Assembly: GCF_001870735.1 (NCBI RefSeq)
Contig: NZ_MORL01000004.1
Span: 438,250-502,249 of the forward strand
From: Arsenicibacter rosenii
GTDB lineage: Bacteria > Bacteroidota > Bacteroidia > Cytophagales > Spirosomataceae
Direction: 5' to 3'
Length of the DNA: 64,000 nucleotides
The notes beneath the pieces were generated by a model, which ran no database searches, was not told where the DNA came from, and saw only the letters and a program-made list of their open reading frames with translations. The position numbers and the translations under genes were made by a program. Shown here one piece after another: positions 21,138 through 30,821 of the stretch (positions are counted from its first letter, which is position 1; each line of letters starts with the position of its first letter).

Positions 21138-21145
21138 TAGCTTTG
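21138..21145 (+). promoter_or_regulatory. TAnnTTTG element for the universal stress protein gene
   Basis: TAGCTTTG matches the Bacteroidota -7 consensus, 37 bases before the ATG at 21182. Confidence 0.4.
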
Positions 21146-21181
21146 ACTCGTCAAACGTAAGACAACTAAACGCTACAGGCC

Positions 21182-22030
21182 ATGAAAACGATACTTGTTC
21201 CCACAGACCTTTCTGAATACGCCAAAAACGCGCTGCGCGTCGCCGCAGAGGTTGCGCTCCGAAACAACAGCCGCATTCTGCTGCTGAACAGTAACGAGTT
21301 ACCCGTTTACAGCAATCCGCTGGGCGAGTATAATCCGTATGACCGTGCGTTTGATGAACAGTACCAGCAAGAGGTACGGAATAGCCTGCAGGCCGCAGCC
21401 GACACTCTGAAGGGGGATGCCCGCTTTGCCGACCTGGCTATCGAAACCGCCGTTGAGCCGGGTTCGCTGGTATCACTGATCGAAAACACCATCGACGACA
21501 AACAGGTTGATCTGGTGATCATGGGTACACACGGCGCCAGCGGGATGCAGGAAATACTCATTGGCTCCAATACCCAGAAAGTGACCCGCTATGCCACCTG
21601 TCCGGTACTGAGTATCCCGCTGTCGTTCAGCAAATCCGGTTTCGCAAACGTAGTTTTCCCGACCACTTTACTGCCTGATCAGGCGGTTGCGTTCCGGCAA
21701 CTGGCGGCCTTCCAGAAACAGTTCAATTTTAATGTCTCGCTGTTGTACCTGAACGATCCGGCCAGTCTGAAGGCGGATGATGTGGTCGAACAGCGCGCGC
21801 TGGCCATGGCCGAGGCGGTCGGGCTACAACACGTAGAGGTCTTTGCTTCGGCGGAGAATGTCTTCAATGAGGAAGATGCCATTCTGCGTTTTGCCAGTGA
21901 GCAGAAAGCCGACCTGATTGCCATGGGCACCCACCAGCGCACCGGCCTGTCGCACCTGATTTTCGGCAGTATTACCGAAGATACCATCAACCATACGACC
22001 ATCCCGGTCCTGGGCATTCCGCTCCACTGA
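21182..22030 (+). CDS. Tandem universal stress protein (two Usp domains)
   Basis: A 282-residue cytoplasmic protein made of two Usp folds, about 1-145 and 152-282. The first opens with KTILVPTDLSEYAKNAL and has the nucleotide-binding signature MGTHGASGMQEILIGSN (G-2x-G-9x-G type). The second is more diverged at its start but retains MGTHQRTGLSHLIFGSI near its end. Such tandem proteins bind ATP or AMP and accumulate under stress. It is monocistronic with its own promoter element and a hairpin downstream. Confidence 0.92.
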   Translation: MKTILVPTDLSEYAKNALRVAAEVALRNNSRILLLNSNELPVYSNPLGEYNPYDRAFDEQYQQEVRNSLQAAADTLKGDARFADLAIETAVEPGSLVSLIENTIDDKQVDLVIMGTHGASGMQEILIGSNTQKVTRYATCPVLSIPLSFSKSGFANVVFPTTLLPDQAVAFRQLAAFQKQFNFNVSLLYLNDPASLKADDVVEQRALAMAEAVGLQHVEVFASAENVFNEEDAILRFASEQKADLIAMGTHQRTGLSHLIFGSITEDTINHTTIPVLGIPLH

Positions 22031-22062
22031 TGTCATTTTCCTGCCGGTTTTACCCCTGTTAC

Positions 22063-22097
22063 GGTCCGTGCCTGTCGGGAGGCACGGACCTGTTTGT
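22063..22097 (+). terminator. Terminator of the universal stress protein gene
   Basis: A perfect 10-bp stem (GGTCCGTGCC / GGCACGGACC), 8-base loop, followed by TGTTTGT. Confidence 0.65.
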
Positions 22098-22190
22098 AAC
22101 GCCATCCTCCTGATTCATAGACAAAGCCGATCAATATTACCAAATTATTAACATTGCATTATCAATCATACTCGATCCCTAACACTTCGT

Positions 22191-22198
22191 TAATTTTG
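22191..22198 (+). promoter_or_regulatory. TAnnTTTG element for the DUF2490 gene
   Basis: TAATTTTG matches the consensus and ends 33 bases before the GTG start at 22232. Confidence 0.4.
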
Positions 22199-22231
22199 TG
22201 CACCATATTGCCGTAATTAATCGTTCCTGTT

Positions 22232-23032
22232 GTGTTGCTGAAATTATTCAAGACCAGTCTTTCTGCCTTTTTTCTGTTATCAAGTATCAGCATTGCTTTT
22301 GCCCAGACGAGCATTACCCCGTCAACACCCTGGGGAACCTGGTTCATCGGTACGGTTCAGCTACCGGGCGGGCCTAAAAAATGGGGCGGCTTTGCCGAAG
22401 TACAGGCCCGTACCAATGGTCTGTTTTCCCAATATTTCTATAATGAATTAAAAGGTGGGGTCAGCTACGACCTTGACAAGAACTTTACTGTCATGCTGGC
22501 CGGTGGCCGATATGCCACCTATGACTACAAAGCGGTTTCAGAAGGCACCCTTACCCTGGAAAAGCGTTTTTGGGAGCAGTTAATTATTAATCAGTACCTT
22601 GCCCGAGTAAAATTTGAACATCGCTACCGCGTTGAACAACGCTGGCTGGAAAGCCGCGACGGTACCATCTCCTACCGCAACCGGATCCGCTATCGCCTGA
22701 ACGGCTTTTTGCCCATTAATCAGAAAACCGTAAGTCCGGGCGCCTTCTTTTTGTCTGTCTATGACGAGATTTTTCTGAACCCCAAAGGCCCTACTTTCGA
22801 ACGTAACCGGCTGTATGCCGGTCTGGGCTACCAGTTCAGCAAAAGTCTGATCGTGCAGGCAGGCTGGGTAAATCAGACAAACTATAACCCTGCCACCTTT
22901 AATCAGGGCGTATTTACACCCATTTCCGGCTCCGGAAAAAATAACCTGGTTCTTAACCTCACTTACCGGATTAACCGTCACAAAGGCAAAGCCACCTCCC
23001 CGGCCGAACGCCTGCCGTCACAGCCGGACTAA
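22232..23032 (+). CDS. DUF2490 outer-membrane beta-barrel protein
   Basis: A 266-residue secreted protein. A signal peptide ending ISIAFAQ is followed by the DUF2490 pattern: an N-terminal WGTWFIGTVQL strand, then amphipathic strands with conserved EHRYRVEQRW and NRIRYRLNG motifs, and a final strand VLNLTYRIN. The domain is a bacteroidetal outer-membrane barrel of unknown function. A second, more distant DUF2490 protein is encoded at 44093-44758. The start is GTG at 22232 (TTG at the next codon is possible); no ATG precedes the signal peptide. A strong terminator follows. Confidence 0.82.
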   Translation: MLLKLFKTSLSAFFLLSSISIAFAQTSITPSTPWGTWFIGTVQLPGGPKKWGGFAEVQARTNGLFSQYFYNELKGGVSYDLDKNFTVMLAGGRYATYDYKAVSEGTLTLEKRFWEQLIINQYLARVKFEHRYRVEQRWLESRDGTISYRNRIRYRLNGFLPINQKTVSPGAFFLSVYDEIFLNPKGPTFERNRLYAGLGYQFSKSLIVQAGWVNQTNYNPATFNQGVFTPISGSGKNNLVLNLTYRINRHKGKATSPAERLPSQPD

Positions 23033-23098
23033 TTCTGTTGAGTGATTGAGCGAAGTATGCAGCCTATGCAGGCCCCACCCTACAAGGAAACCGACAGG

Positions 23099-23122
23099 GA
23101 GCAGCAGGGCTGCTCTTTTTTT
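23099..23122 (+). terminator. Terminator of the DUF2490 gene
   Basis: GAGCAGC / GCTGCTC perfect 7-bp stem with a 3-base loop followed by seven T residues, a classic intrinsic terminator. Confidence 0.85.
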
Positions 23123-23298
23123 ATACCCCTTTCTCAAACAGGCATCCGGCAGTACAGGCGCTCCGGCGTTTATGACTGGCGCAGTAGCCTTTTCAGTCAT
23201 GTACTAAGTAAAAAAAAAGAGTACTTTTCCTGTCTATAAATTTTACTAAAATGAGTAGAAATAGGCTAATTTTCCCGTTATGTCACTGATCATTCAAC

Positions 23299-26200
23299 AT
23301 GATTCGAAACACTTTTACGATACCTATGCATAAACTACGTATTTCAGTACTGAGTCTTCTGACCGTTGGTGGTTTGGCATTAGCCTCTTCATCGGCACTG
23401 GCACAGCGGGTTCTGGTATTTTCAAAGACCAAAGGCTTCCGGCACTCTTCCATTCCCGCCGGTAAACGGGCGATCATGAAGCTGGGGCAGGACAATGGCT
23501 TTGCCGTTGATACAACCGAAGATGCCTCCGCCTTTACGGATGCCAATCTTAAAAAGTATGATGCGGTTATCTTCCTGAGCACAACCGGCGACGTGTTGGA
23601 TAACGACCAGCAGAAAGTATTCGAAAACTACATTCACGCCGGGGGAGGGTATGCCGGGATTCACGCAGCGGCCGACACAGAATACGACTGGCCCTGGTAT
23701 AACCAGCTGGTCGGGGCGTATTTCCTGAGCCACCCGAAACAGCAGAATGCCGAAATCGTGGTGACCGATAAGTCGCACCCGGCCACGCAGATGCTGCCCG
23801 ACCGCTGGAAACGCTACGACGAATGGTATAACTACCGGAACATTGTCAAGGGTATCCGCGTGGTGGCGAAGCTGGACGAAAAAACCTACGAAGGCGGCAA
23901 AAACGGCGACGACCATCCGTTTGTCTGGTATCGTGATTTCGAAGGCGGCCGCTCGTTCTACACCGGCGGCGGACATACCGACGAATCGTACAGCGATCCG
24001 ATGTTTTTGCAGCACCTGCTGGGCGGAATCAATTACGCCCGTCAGAAAAAGGCGGATGACCTGATTCCGGAAGAGAACCGTTTTACCAGACACGTACTCG
24101 CCGAACGCCTTGACGAACCCACCGAACTGGTCGTTCTGAACGACGGCCGCGTCCTTCTTGCGGAGCGGAAAGGGGCCCTGAAACTCTTTAACCCGAAAAC
24201 AAAGGCGGTTAAGGTAGTGGCCAATCTGCCGGTTTACACCAAGTTTGAATACGGACTTATGGGGCTGAATATCGACCCTAAGTTTAAGGATAACAAGTGG
24301 TTATACATGTATTACTCACCGGTTGCCAACGCAGAAGGTGATACGGCCCAGCGGCTGGTACGGGTGAAATACGATGACAGTAAGGACGAAATCGTACCGA
24401 ACACCGAGCAGGTATTGCTGAAGGTACCGGTAAAACGGAACGACTGCTGCCATACCGGCGGCTCTATTGCGTGGGACCGCCAGGGCAACCTGTACCTCTC
24501 GACCGGCGACGACACCAACCCGTTCAACTCAAACGGATACGGGCCGATCGACGAGCGGCCGGGACGCGCGGGATGGGATGGACAGGCGGGGCCGGGCAAT
24601 ACCAACGACCTGCGCGGTAAGATCCTGCGGATCACACCGCACCCTACCGATGCGAAATACAGCATTCCGGCGGGTAACCTGTTTGCACCGGGCAACGACA
24701 AGGCACGGGCCGAAATCTATGTTATGGGTAACCGTAACCCCTACCGGATTTCGGTTGACCAGCGCACCGGCTTCCTCTACTGGGGCGAAGTGGGCCCGGA
24801 TGCCGGCGAGAACAGCGAAAGCCGTGGTCCGCGCGGACACGACGAAGTTAACCAGGCCCGGAAAGCGGGCAACTTCGGCTGGCCGTTTTTCGTAGGAGAT
24901 AACAAGGCTTACCGCGATTATAACTTTGCGACGGAAACGTCGGGACCGGCCTTCGATCCGATGAAGCCGATCAACGATTCACCGAACAACACCGGTCTGC
25001 GCGAGCTGCCACCGGCCCAGAAAGCGTTTATCTACTATCCGTATGCCGATTCGCCTGAATTCGGGCCGATTGTTGGCAAGGGTGGCCGGAATGCCATGGG
25101 TGGTCCGGTATACTACTACGACGATTATCCGGAAAACGCCGTAAAATTCCCGCGTCATTACGATGGCAAGTTCTTCTCCTATGAGTGGATCCGTGATTAC
25201 ATTCACCCGGTTACGATGACTAAGGAAGGTGATTTTGTGACGATGGAACACTTCATGCCGAACACCAAATTCAGCCACCCGATTGACATGCAGTTTGCTA
25301 ACGACGGCACACTGTATGTACTCGAATATGGCCAGACATGGTTTGCCCAGAACGACGATGCCCGCCTGTCGCGGATTACCTACAATGCCGGCAACCGCCA
25401 GCCGGTGGCTATCGCCTCGGCCAACAAAACTGTTGGTTCGGCACCATTGACGGTTCAGTTCAGCAGCAAAGGCTCAAGCGATCCGGACGGCGACGCGATT
25501 AAATACGAATGGTCGTTTGGCAAAGGTCTGGCTAAAAATACCCAGGCCAACCCTACGTTTACGTTCGCCAAAGCGGGTACGTATGAAACGGTGCTGAAAG
25601 TAACCGACGCGAAAGGCAACGTCTCGACGAAAAACCTGCAGATCAAAGTTGGTAACGACCAGCCAAAGGTGGAAGTAGCGGTAAAAGGCAACAAAACGTT
25701 CTTCTTCGATAATAAGCCGGTGCAGTACGAAGTCAAAGTGGCCGACAAGGAAGACGGTTCACTGGCAAATGGCAAAATCGCACCGGAAGACGTGACGGTA
25801 ACGGTTGACTACCTCGAAGGCTTCGACAAAACGATTCTGGCACAGGGCCACCAGGCTAATCTGGGCTTTGCAACCGGCAAACGCCTGATCGAACTGTCTG
25901 ACTGTAAAGCCTGCCACAGCATCGACCGCAAGTCGGTGGGTCCGGCGTATATCGACGTGGCTAAAAAATACAAAGGCGTCCGGAATGCACTCAGTACCCT
26001 GGCCGAAAAGGTCATCAAAGGTGGTGGTGGTGTCTGGGGTGAACAGGCTATGAGCGCCCACCCGCAACTGTCAATCGACGACACGAAGGATATGGTTCGC
26101 TACATCCTGTCGCTGGCCGATGATAAATCGGCAAACAAAAAGCCGGTGAAAGGCGAATACGTACCGGCTCCGAAATCAAAAGACGGCTCCTATATTTTCT

Positions 26201-26664
26201 CAGCCAGCTATACCGACCGCGGTAACGGTGCTATGGGCCCGCTGACGGCAACATCGTCGGTGGCGCTGCGTAATCCAAAGGTGAAAGCCAGCACGTATGA
26301 CGAAGGCAAAGGCGTTTCCCGTACAAAAGGAACATCAGGTGCCGACGTAGTGATCAGCAATTCGACACAGAGCTACATTGCCTTCAACAACATCGACCTG
26401 AACGGCATCCGTAAACTGTCGCTGACACCGGTGAAAGATGCCAAAGCTGCCGGTGGTAAGATTGAAGTACGCCTGGGTTCACCGACTGGTGCGCTCATCG
26501 GCGAAGCCGAAATCAAAGGCGATGCAACGTCGCCGGTTGAGGTGCCGCTTCGTCAGCCGGGTGGTGCTGCCCAGACTGTCTACTTCGTGTTCGTTAATCC
26601 GTCGGCCGGTACAAAAGCGCTGCTGACGCTCGATACGATTCAGTTTGCAGGGGATAGTATGTAA
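23299..26664 (+). CDS. Giant secreted protein: ThuA + sugar dehydrogenase propeller + PKD + cytochrome c + CBM6-like
   Basis: A 1121-residue exported protein. Signal peptide ends near SSSALAQ (an ATG nine codons in, MHKLRIS, is a plausible start). Order: ThuA-like domain about 35-250 with GGGYAGIHAAADTEYDWPWY; PQQ/sorbosone-type dehydrogenase propeller about 265-700 with CCHTGGSIAWD and YVMGNRNPYRIS; PKD domain about 715-800 (SSDPDGDAIKYEWSF); cytochrome c domain about 850-950 with the haem site CKACH (Cys869) and distal Met in WGEQAM; CBM6-like jelly roll from about 990. It should oxidise a sugar in the periplasm and pass electrons to its own haem. It parallels the protein at 531-4313, which has a cupredoxin instead. 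Monocistronic with a strong terminator. Confidence 0.92.
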   Translation: MIRNTFTIPMHKLRISVLSLLTVGGLALASSSALAQRVLVFSKTKGFRHSSIPAGKRAIMKLGQDNGFAVDTTEDASAFTDANLKKYDAVIFLSTTGDVLDNDQQKVFENYIHAGGGYAGIHAAADTEYDWPWYNQLVGAYFLSHPKQQNAEIVVTDKSHPATQMLPDRWKRYDEWYNYRNIVKGIRVVAKLDEKTYEGGKNGDDHPFVWYRDFEGGRSFYTGGGHTDESYSDPMFLQHLLGGINYARQKKADDLIPEENRFTRHVLAERLDEPTELVVLNDGRVLLAERKGALKLFNPKTKAVKVVANLPVYTKFEYGLMGLNIDPKFKDNKWLYMYYSPVANAEGDTAQRLVRVKYDDSKDEIVPNTEQVLLKVPVKRNDCCHTGGSIAWDRQGNLYLSTGDDTNPFNSNGYGPIDERPGRAGWDGQAGPGNTNDLRGKILRITPHPTDAKYSIPAGNLFAPGNDKARAEIYVMGNRNPYRISVDQRTGFLYWGEVGPDAGENSESRGPRGHDEVNQARKAGNFGWPFFVGDNKAYRDYNFATETSGPAFDPMKPINDSPNNTGLRELPPAQKAFIYYPYADSPEFGPIVGKGGRNAMGGPVYYYDDYPENAVKFPRHYDGKFFSYEWIRDYIHPVTMTKEGDFVTMEHFMPNTKFSHPIDMQFANDGTLYVLEYGQTWFAQNDDARLSRITYNAGNRQPVAIASANKTVGSAPLTVQFSSKGSSDPDGDAIKYEWSFGKGLAKNTQANPTFTFAKAGTYETVLKVTDAKGNVSTKNLQIKVGNDQPKVEVAVKGNKTFFFDNKPVQYEVKVADKEDGSLANGKIAPEDVTVTVDYLEGFDKTILAQGHQANLGFATGKRLIELSDCKACHSIDRKSVGPAYIDVAKKYKGVRNALSTLAEKVIKGGGGVWGEQAMSAHPQLSIDDTKDMVRYILSLADDKSANKKPVKGEYVPAPKSKDGSYIFSASYTDRGNGAMGPLTATSSVALRNPKVKASTYDEGKGVSRTKGTSGADVVISNSTQSYIAFNNIDLNGIRKLSLTPVKDAKAAGGKIEVRLGSPTGALIGEAEIKGDATSPVEVPLRQPGGAAQTVYFVFVNPSAGTKALLTLDTIQFAGDSM

Positions 26665-26692
26665 GGGTTTGGCCCCATTGACCGGATATGAT

Positions 26693-26733
26693 AACCCCCT
26701 GGATGTTTAAAAACATCCGGGGGGTTTCTTTTT
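26693..26733 (+). terminator. Strong intrinsic terminator
   Basis: A 16-bp stem with a single G-T wobble (left arm 26693-26708, right arm 26711-26726) followed by TTTCTTTTT-like tract, 28 bases after the stop of the dehydrogenase giant. Confidence 0.9.
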
Positions 26734-26750
26734 GTAATTAACTTTGCTTT

Positions 26751-26824
26751 GGGCAACCACAATTAACATCGATTCGGGCAACCAGCCCTCGTCTTTGGGC
26801 AACCACGTGGGGTTGCCCCTACGG
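26751..26824. repeat. GGGCAACCA dispersed palindromic repeat
   Basis: Three direct copies of GGGCAACCA (near 26753, 26777 and 26797); the last forms a hairpin with GGTTGCCC at 26811-26818. It fills the gap between the terminator and the glgB stop codon and overlaps that stop region. Such GGGCAACC palindromes recur in intergenic regions of Bacteroidota and cyanobacteria; here it may also end glgB transcription. Confidence 0.7.
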
Positions 26825-28888
26825 GGTTTGGGTACTCTTGAACACAACGGCTGCCAATGGTGGCAGGGTTATTTCCATAGAATATTCACGACCCTGCCAG
26901 GCTTGGTTTTCAGCAACTATCGGGGCTGCATTCCCAACGCCACTACCGTAATACCCCACGTTATCGCTGTTAAAAATCTCTTCGTATGTACCGGCAGCCG
27001 GTGCCCCGATACGGTAGTTAAACCGTGGGATAGGCGTCATATTCAAGACAATGACTACGTTATCCGCCGGATTCTCACCCTTCCGCATGTAGGAAATAAT
27101 CGTATTTTCGCGGTCAGCGGTGTCGATCCATTCAAAGCCGTCGGCCTGGAAATTGCGTTCGTGTAATGCCGGCTCTGAGCGGTACAGGTGGTTCAGCGCC
27201 TTCACACAGGCCGCAATACCCTGATGCGACGGCTCATTGAGCAGGTGCCAGTCGAGGCTGATGTCGTATTTCCACTCCCGCAGCTGCCCGAACTCGCCAC
27301 CCATGAAAACCAGCTTAGTGCCGGGGTGCGTAAACATGTAGGCAAACAACAGACGAAGGTTCGCAAACCGTTGCCATTCGTCGCCAGGCATCTTGTTGAT
27401 CAGCGATTTCTTGCCGTATACGACTTCATCGTGCGACAGCGGCAGCATGAAGTTTTCGGTAAAGGCATAGACCGCGCTGAACGTAAATTCATCCTGATGG
27501 TATTTCCGGTAACCCGGATCCCGCTGGAAATAGCGGAGGCTGTCGTTCATCCAGCCCATCATCCACTTCATGCCAAAGCCCAGACCACCGGTATAGACCG
27601 GACGCGACACCCCGGGGAATGCCGTTGACTCTTCGGCAATCGTCTGTACATCCGGGAACTCACGGTAAATGGTTTCGTTCAGCTCGCGGAACAGGGAAAT
27701 CACTTCCAGATTTTCGCGGCCACCAAAGATATTCGGCTCCCACTCGCCATGATTCCGGGAGTAGTCCAGATATAACATCGACGCCACGGCATCTACCCGC
27801 AGGCCATCAACATGGTAGCGGTCGAGCCAGTACAATGCGTTCGAAATCAGGAACGACCGTACTTCCGGACGGCCATAGTTGAAAATATAGCTTTTCCAGT
27901 CGGGGTGGTAGCCTTTCCGCATATCCGGATGTTCGTACAGGTGCGAGCCGTCGAACTCGAACAGGCCGTGCGCATCGCCCGGAAAGTGCGACGGTACCCA
28001 GTCCAGAATAACCCCGATGCCGGCATTATGCAACCGCTCAACAAGCGTCATGAAATCCTGTGGCTTGCCGAATTTGCTGCTTGGCGCAAAATAGCCTGTG
28101 ATCTGATAGCCCCACGACGGCGCATAGGGATACTGCATCACCGGCATAAACTCGACATGAGTAAAGCCCATGTCCTGCACATACGGTACCAGTGCATCAG
28201 CGATTTCGCCATAGCTCAGCTCCCGCTCCGGATCGGACGGGTCACGGCGCCACGACGACAAATGGACCTCGTACACCGAAAACGGAGCTGTAAGCGCGTT
28301 TTTCGCCTGACGGGTCTGCATCCACTCCTGATCCGTCCACTCATGCCAGTTGTCCCAGACTACCGAAGCAGTCAGCGGCGGCACTTCCCAGGTATGGGCA
28401 TACGGGTCGCCTTTTTCCAGTTCGCGGCCGCTTTCATGCACAATGAAATACTTATACACTTCTCCGCGGCCAATATGCGGGATGAAGATTTCCCAGATAC
28501 CGGAACCATCCCAGCGCACACCCATTGGATGAGCGCCTTTGTTCCAGCCGTTGAAATTGCCGATAACGGCCACATATTTGGCCGACGGTGCCCAGACCGC
28601 AAAATAAGTTCCGACTACGCCCTGATGTTCGATGACGTGAGAGCCAAACTTCTCATATAGCCGGGAGTGTTTACCTGATCGGAAAAGATAAATATCGAAA
28701 TCTGAAAAACGGGAATACGCCCCGCCTTCAGGTTGACTGCTCAATGCCAGAGAATCGTCGGAAACCGGCTGTACTACTGAAGTCTCCGGAATAGGTTCAG
28801 AGGCAACCGGTACAGTTACGGTCGTTGTGGTTTCGGCGGCAGCTGAAACCTGCGTATCGGTTGATGTTTGGGTCTTACGTTTTGCCAT
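26819..28888 (-). CDS. glgB: 1,4-alpha-glucan branching enzyme
   Basis: A 689-residue GH13 branching enzyme. An unusual N-terminal extension of about 55 residues rich in Thr, Ser, Val and Pro precedes the CBM48-like domain (TYFAVWAPSAKYVAVIGNFN). The catalytic barrel has region II DGLRVDAVAS with nucleophile Asp366, region III TIAEEST with the acid/base Glu, and region IV LPLSHDEVVYG. A C-terminal beta domain ends the protein. It transfers glucan chains to form alpha-1,6 branches in glycogen. No other glg gene is adjacent. It serves as an intact GH13 control for the altered protein at 9214-10632. Confidence 0.96.
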   Translation of the reverse strand: MAKRKTQTSTDTQVSAAAETTTTVTVPVASEPIPETSVVQPVSDDSLALSSQPEGGAYSRFSDFDIYLFRSGKHSRLYEKFGSHVIEHQGVVGTYFAVWAPSAKYVAVIGNFNGWNKGAHPMGVRWDGSGIWEIFIPHIGRGEVYKYFIVHESGRELEKGDPYAHTWEVPPLTASVVWDNWHEWTDQEWMQTRQAKNALTAPFSVYEVHLSSWRRDPSDPERELSYGEIADALVPYVQDMGFTHVEFMPVMQYPYAPSWGYQITGYFAPSSKFGKPQDFMTLVERLHNAGIGVILDWVPSHFPGDAHGLFEFDGSHLYEHPDMRKGYHPDWKSYIFNYGRPEVRSFLISNALYWLDRYHVDGLRVDAVASMLYLDYSRNHGEWEPNIFGGRENLEVISLFRELNETIYREFPDVQTIAEESTAFPGVSRPVYTGGLGFGMKWMMGWMNDSLRYFQRDPGYRKYHQDEFTFSAVYAFTENFMLPLSHDEVVYGKKSLINKMPGDEWQRFANLRLLFAYMFTHPGTKLVFMGGEFGQLREWKYDISLDWHLLNEPSHQGIAACVKALNHLYRSEPALHERNFQADGFEWIDTADRENTIISYMRKGENPADNVVIVLNMTPIPRFNYRIGAPAAGTYEEIFNSDNVGYYGSGVGNAAPIVAENQAWQGREYSMEITLPPLAAVVFKSTQTP

Positions 28889-29036
28889 AGTTCGCTGGAT
28901 TAAGGCATTTTCTATACACTTTACTGTAAAGCATAAATACCCTCCTGTGGTTTTCAGTAATGGAGCGGAAAGTTAATGATTAGCGTATTGTCTGGCAATA
29001 AATTATTTTTAGTCAATTAACTATTGCAAAAAACAT

Positions 29037-30767
29037 ATGAGGCAACTTCATTTTTACCGGATACTGGCAATTATAACGTTGTGTGGCTTTTTTGTTTGCC
29101 TGACTCCGTTAACCGCAAACGCACAGGTAGTAAACGAGCCCATCCTCAATGAAGCACCGAAACCCGCTAACCCGCTGGACACAAGCCTCTTTTCTGTACC
29201 GTTTAATAAAGCCGTATCTCAGCCATGGAACCGGACAGCCATTATTACCGACTACATCCAGAATTTTGTCGGTTCGTCGGTCAGTGTATCCGAATTAGGC
29301 TGGACCGGTAGTGTGAGCGGCTGCGTGGCAGGTAGTATTTCGGCATTGGCCCAAAACCGGGTCATTCAGCGCATCAACTATTACCGGCGATTAGTGGGTT
29401 TGCCGGATAACATGACTCTTGACCCGAGCCGGAATGCCGCCACGCAGGAAGCGGCCCTGATGATGCTGGCCAATAACAGCCTCAGCCATAGCCCGCCTAC
29501 CAGCTGGCTATGTTACACAGCGACCGGGGCCGCAGGCGCAGGCAGTTCTAACATAGCAATCGGCTCGTTTGCGGCGAATGCCATCAAGCTGTACATGGAC
29601 GATCCCGGCTCCGGAAACGAGCCCGCAGGCCACCGTCGCTGGATTCTGTACTCACGGGCCAACAGCTTCGGCACCGGCTCGACCAACAACAGCGATGCCC
29701 TTTGGGTATTCAACGCCTTTTCAACACCAGCCGGTTTACCGCCCTATGTTGCCTATCCGCCAGCTGGTTATGTGCCCCGCGCTTTAGTCCCGCAGCGCTG
29801 GTCGATCAGCATCCCGTCGGCCAACTTCACCAATGCCACGGTGCAAGTCATGGACGATACGAATGCGCCCGTAGCGGTTACCAGATACACACCAACCAAC
29901 GGCTACGGCGACAACACGCTCGTCTGGGACCTCACCAATCCGGGGACAGCCCTGGCGTGGAACGGTAGTGCCGACAAAACGTTTTCCGTACAGGTATCGG
30001 GCGTCGTAATCAATGGCATTACCCAGAGTCCGTACAGCTACACCGTTGTCGCCATTGACCCGAATACATTCTGCCCTTATCCCACACCGGTAGCAGCCTG
30101 TTCAGTTACGGCCAATAACAGTCCAAGTATATATTATGGCGTTGAAACCTTCCGGTTTAATACCATCGACGTCACATCGGGTTCGGCCAGTAATGAAGGC
30201 TTAACGTATGTTGACCGGACCTGCCTGAATTCAACAACTGTAACAGCCGGTAACAGCTACTCAATGACGCTAAAAGGGGCGTTTTCAAATACCCATACGC
30301 TGAAAGCCTACATTGACTTTAACAACAACGGTCAGTTTACCGATGCCGGCGAACAGGTTCTCAGTGCAGTATCCGCAAATACGCAGTCGGTAACCATTCC
30401 GATTCCGCAAACGGCAGTGGCCAATACCCCGCTCCGCATCCGTGTGCTGGCCGACGCGCCGAACACCAGCGCCTCGGGCCCTTGCCTGGTAGCAGGCAGC
30501 AACAGCTTCGGTGCCGGTCAAATCGAAGACTTTACGGTTTTTGTACAGGGCGTGTCCTGCAATACCATGTATACGGTCAAAGCCGGTAACTGGAATGACC
30601 CGACCGTATGGTCCTGTAACCGCATACCGGTCGCAACGGATGCTGTCGAACTTCGGCATGCAGTAGCTGTGCCCGATAACCTGATTGCCCGTGCGCTGAA
30701 AATCACCTATCAGGCAGGGCAGACGCTAACGCTTGGTACCAATGCAAGACTGCTGCTCAATCAGTAG
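29037..30767 (+). CDS. Secreted CAP-domain protein with GEVED-like domain
   Basis: A 576-residue exported protein (signal peptide ends PLTANAQ). A CAP/SCP-like domain spans about 95-245 (RINYYRRLVGLPD, then AGHRRWILY); its strand-helix pattern matches bacterial CAP proteins, but the usual catalytic-like His/Glu set is only partly visible. A beta-rich linker follows to about 350. A GEVED-type domain spans about 360-495 (YIDFNNNGQFTDAGEQVLS, GQIEDFTVFV). The last 65 residues (AGNWNDPTVWSCNRIP onward) resemble the start of a repeated surface domain that stops early at LLLNQ, without a type IX sorting tail. Probably cell-surface; function unknown. Confidence 0.78.
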   Translation: MRQLHFYRILAIITLCGFFVCLTPLTANAQVVNEPILNEAPKPANPLDTSLFSVPFNKAVSQPWNRTAIITDYIQNFVGSSVSVSELGWTGSVSGCVAGSISALAQNRVIQRINYYRRLVGLPDNMTLDPSRNAATQEAALMMLANNSLSHSPPTSWLCYTATGAAGAGSSNIAIGSFAANAIKLYMDDPGSGNEPAGHRRWILYSRANSFGTGSTNNSDALWVFNAFSTPAGLPPYVAYPPAGYVPRALVPQRWSISIPSANFTNATVQVMDDTNAPVAVTRYTPTNGYGDNTLVWDLTNPGTALAWNGSADKTFSVQVSGVVINGITQSPYSYTVVAIDPNTFCPYPTPVAACSVTANNSPSIYYGVETFRFNTIDVTSGSASNEGLTYVDRTCLNSTTVTAGNSYSMTLKGAFSNTHTLKAYIDFNNNGQFTDAGEQVLSAVSANTQSVTIPIPQTAVANTPLRIRVLADAPNTSASGPCLVAGSNSFGAGQIEDFTVFVQGVSCNTMYTVKAGNWNDPTVWSCNRIPVATDAVELRHAVAVPDNLIARALKITYQAGQTLTLGTNARLLLNQ

Positions 30768-30821
30768 TGCTTACAATATTACTTCGTGGAATGCACGGAA
30801 TATCATTCTGTGCTACACTTA

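Noticed and set aside
23033-23298. Gap before the second dehydrogenase giant searched for a small gene or riboswitch
   Set aside because: Apart from the terminator at 23099-23122 I see only AT-rich sequence without an open frame of note or a recognisable aptamer.
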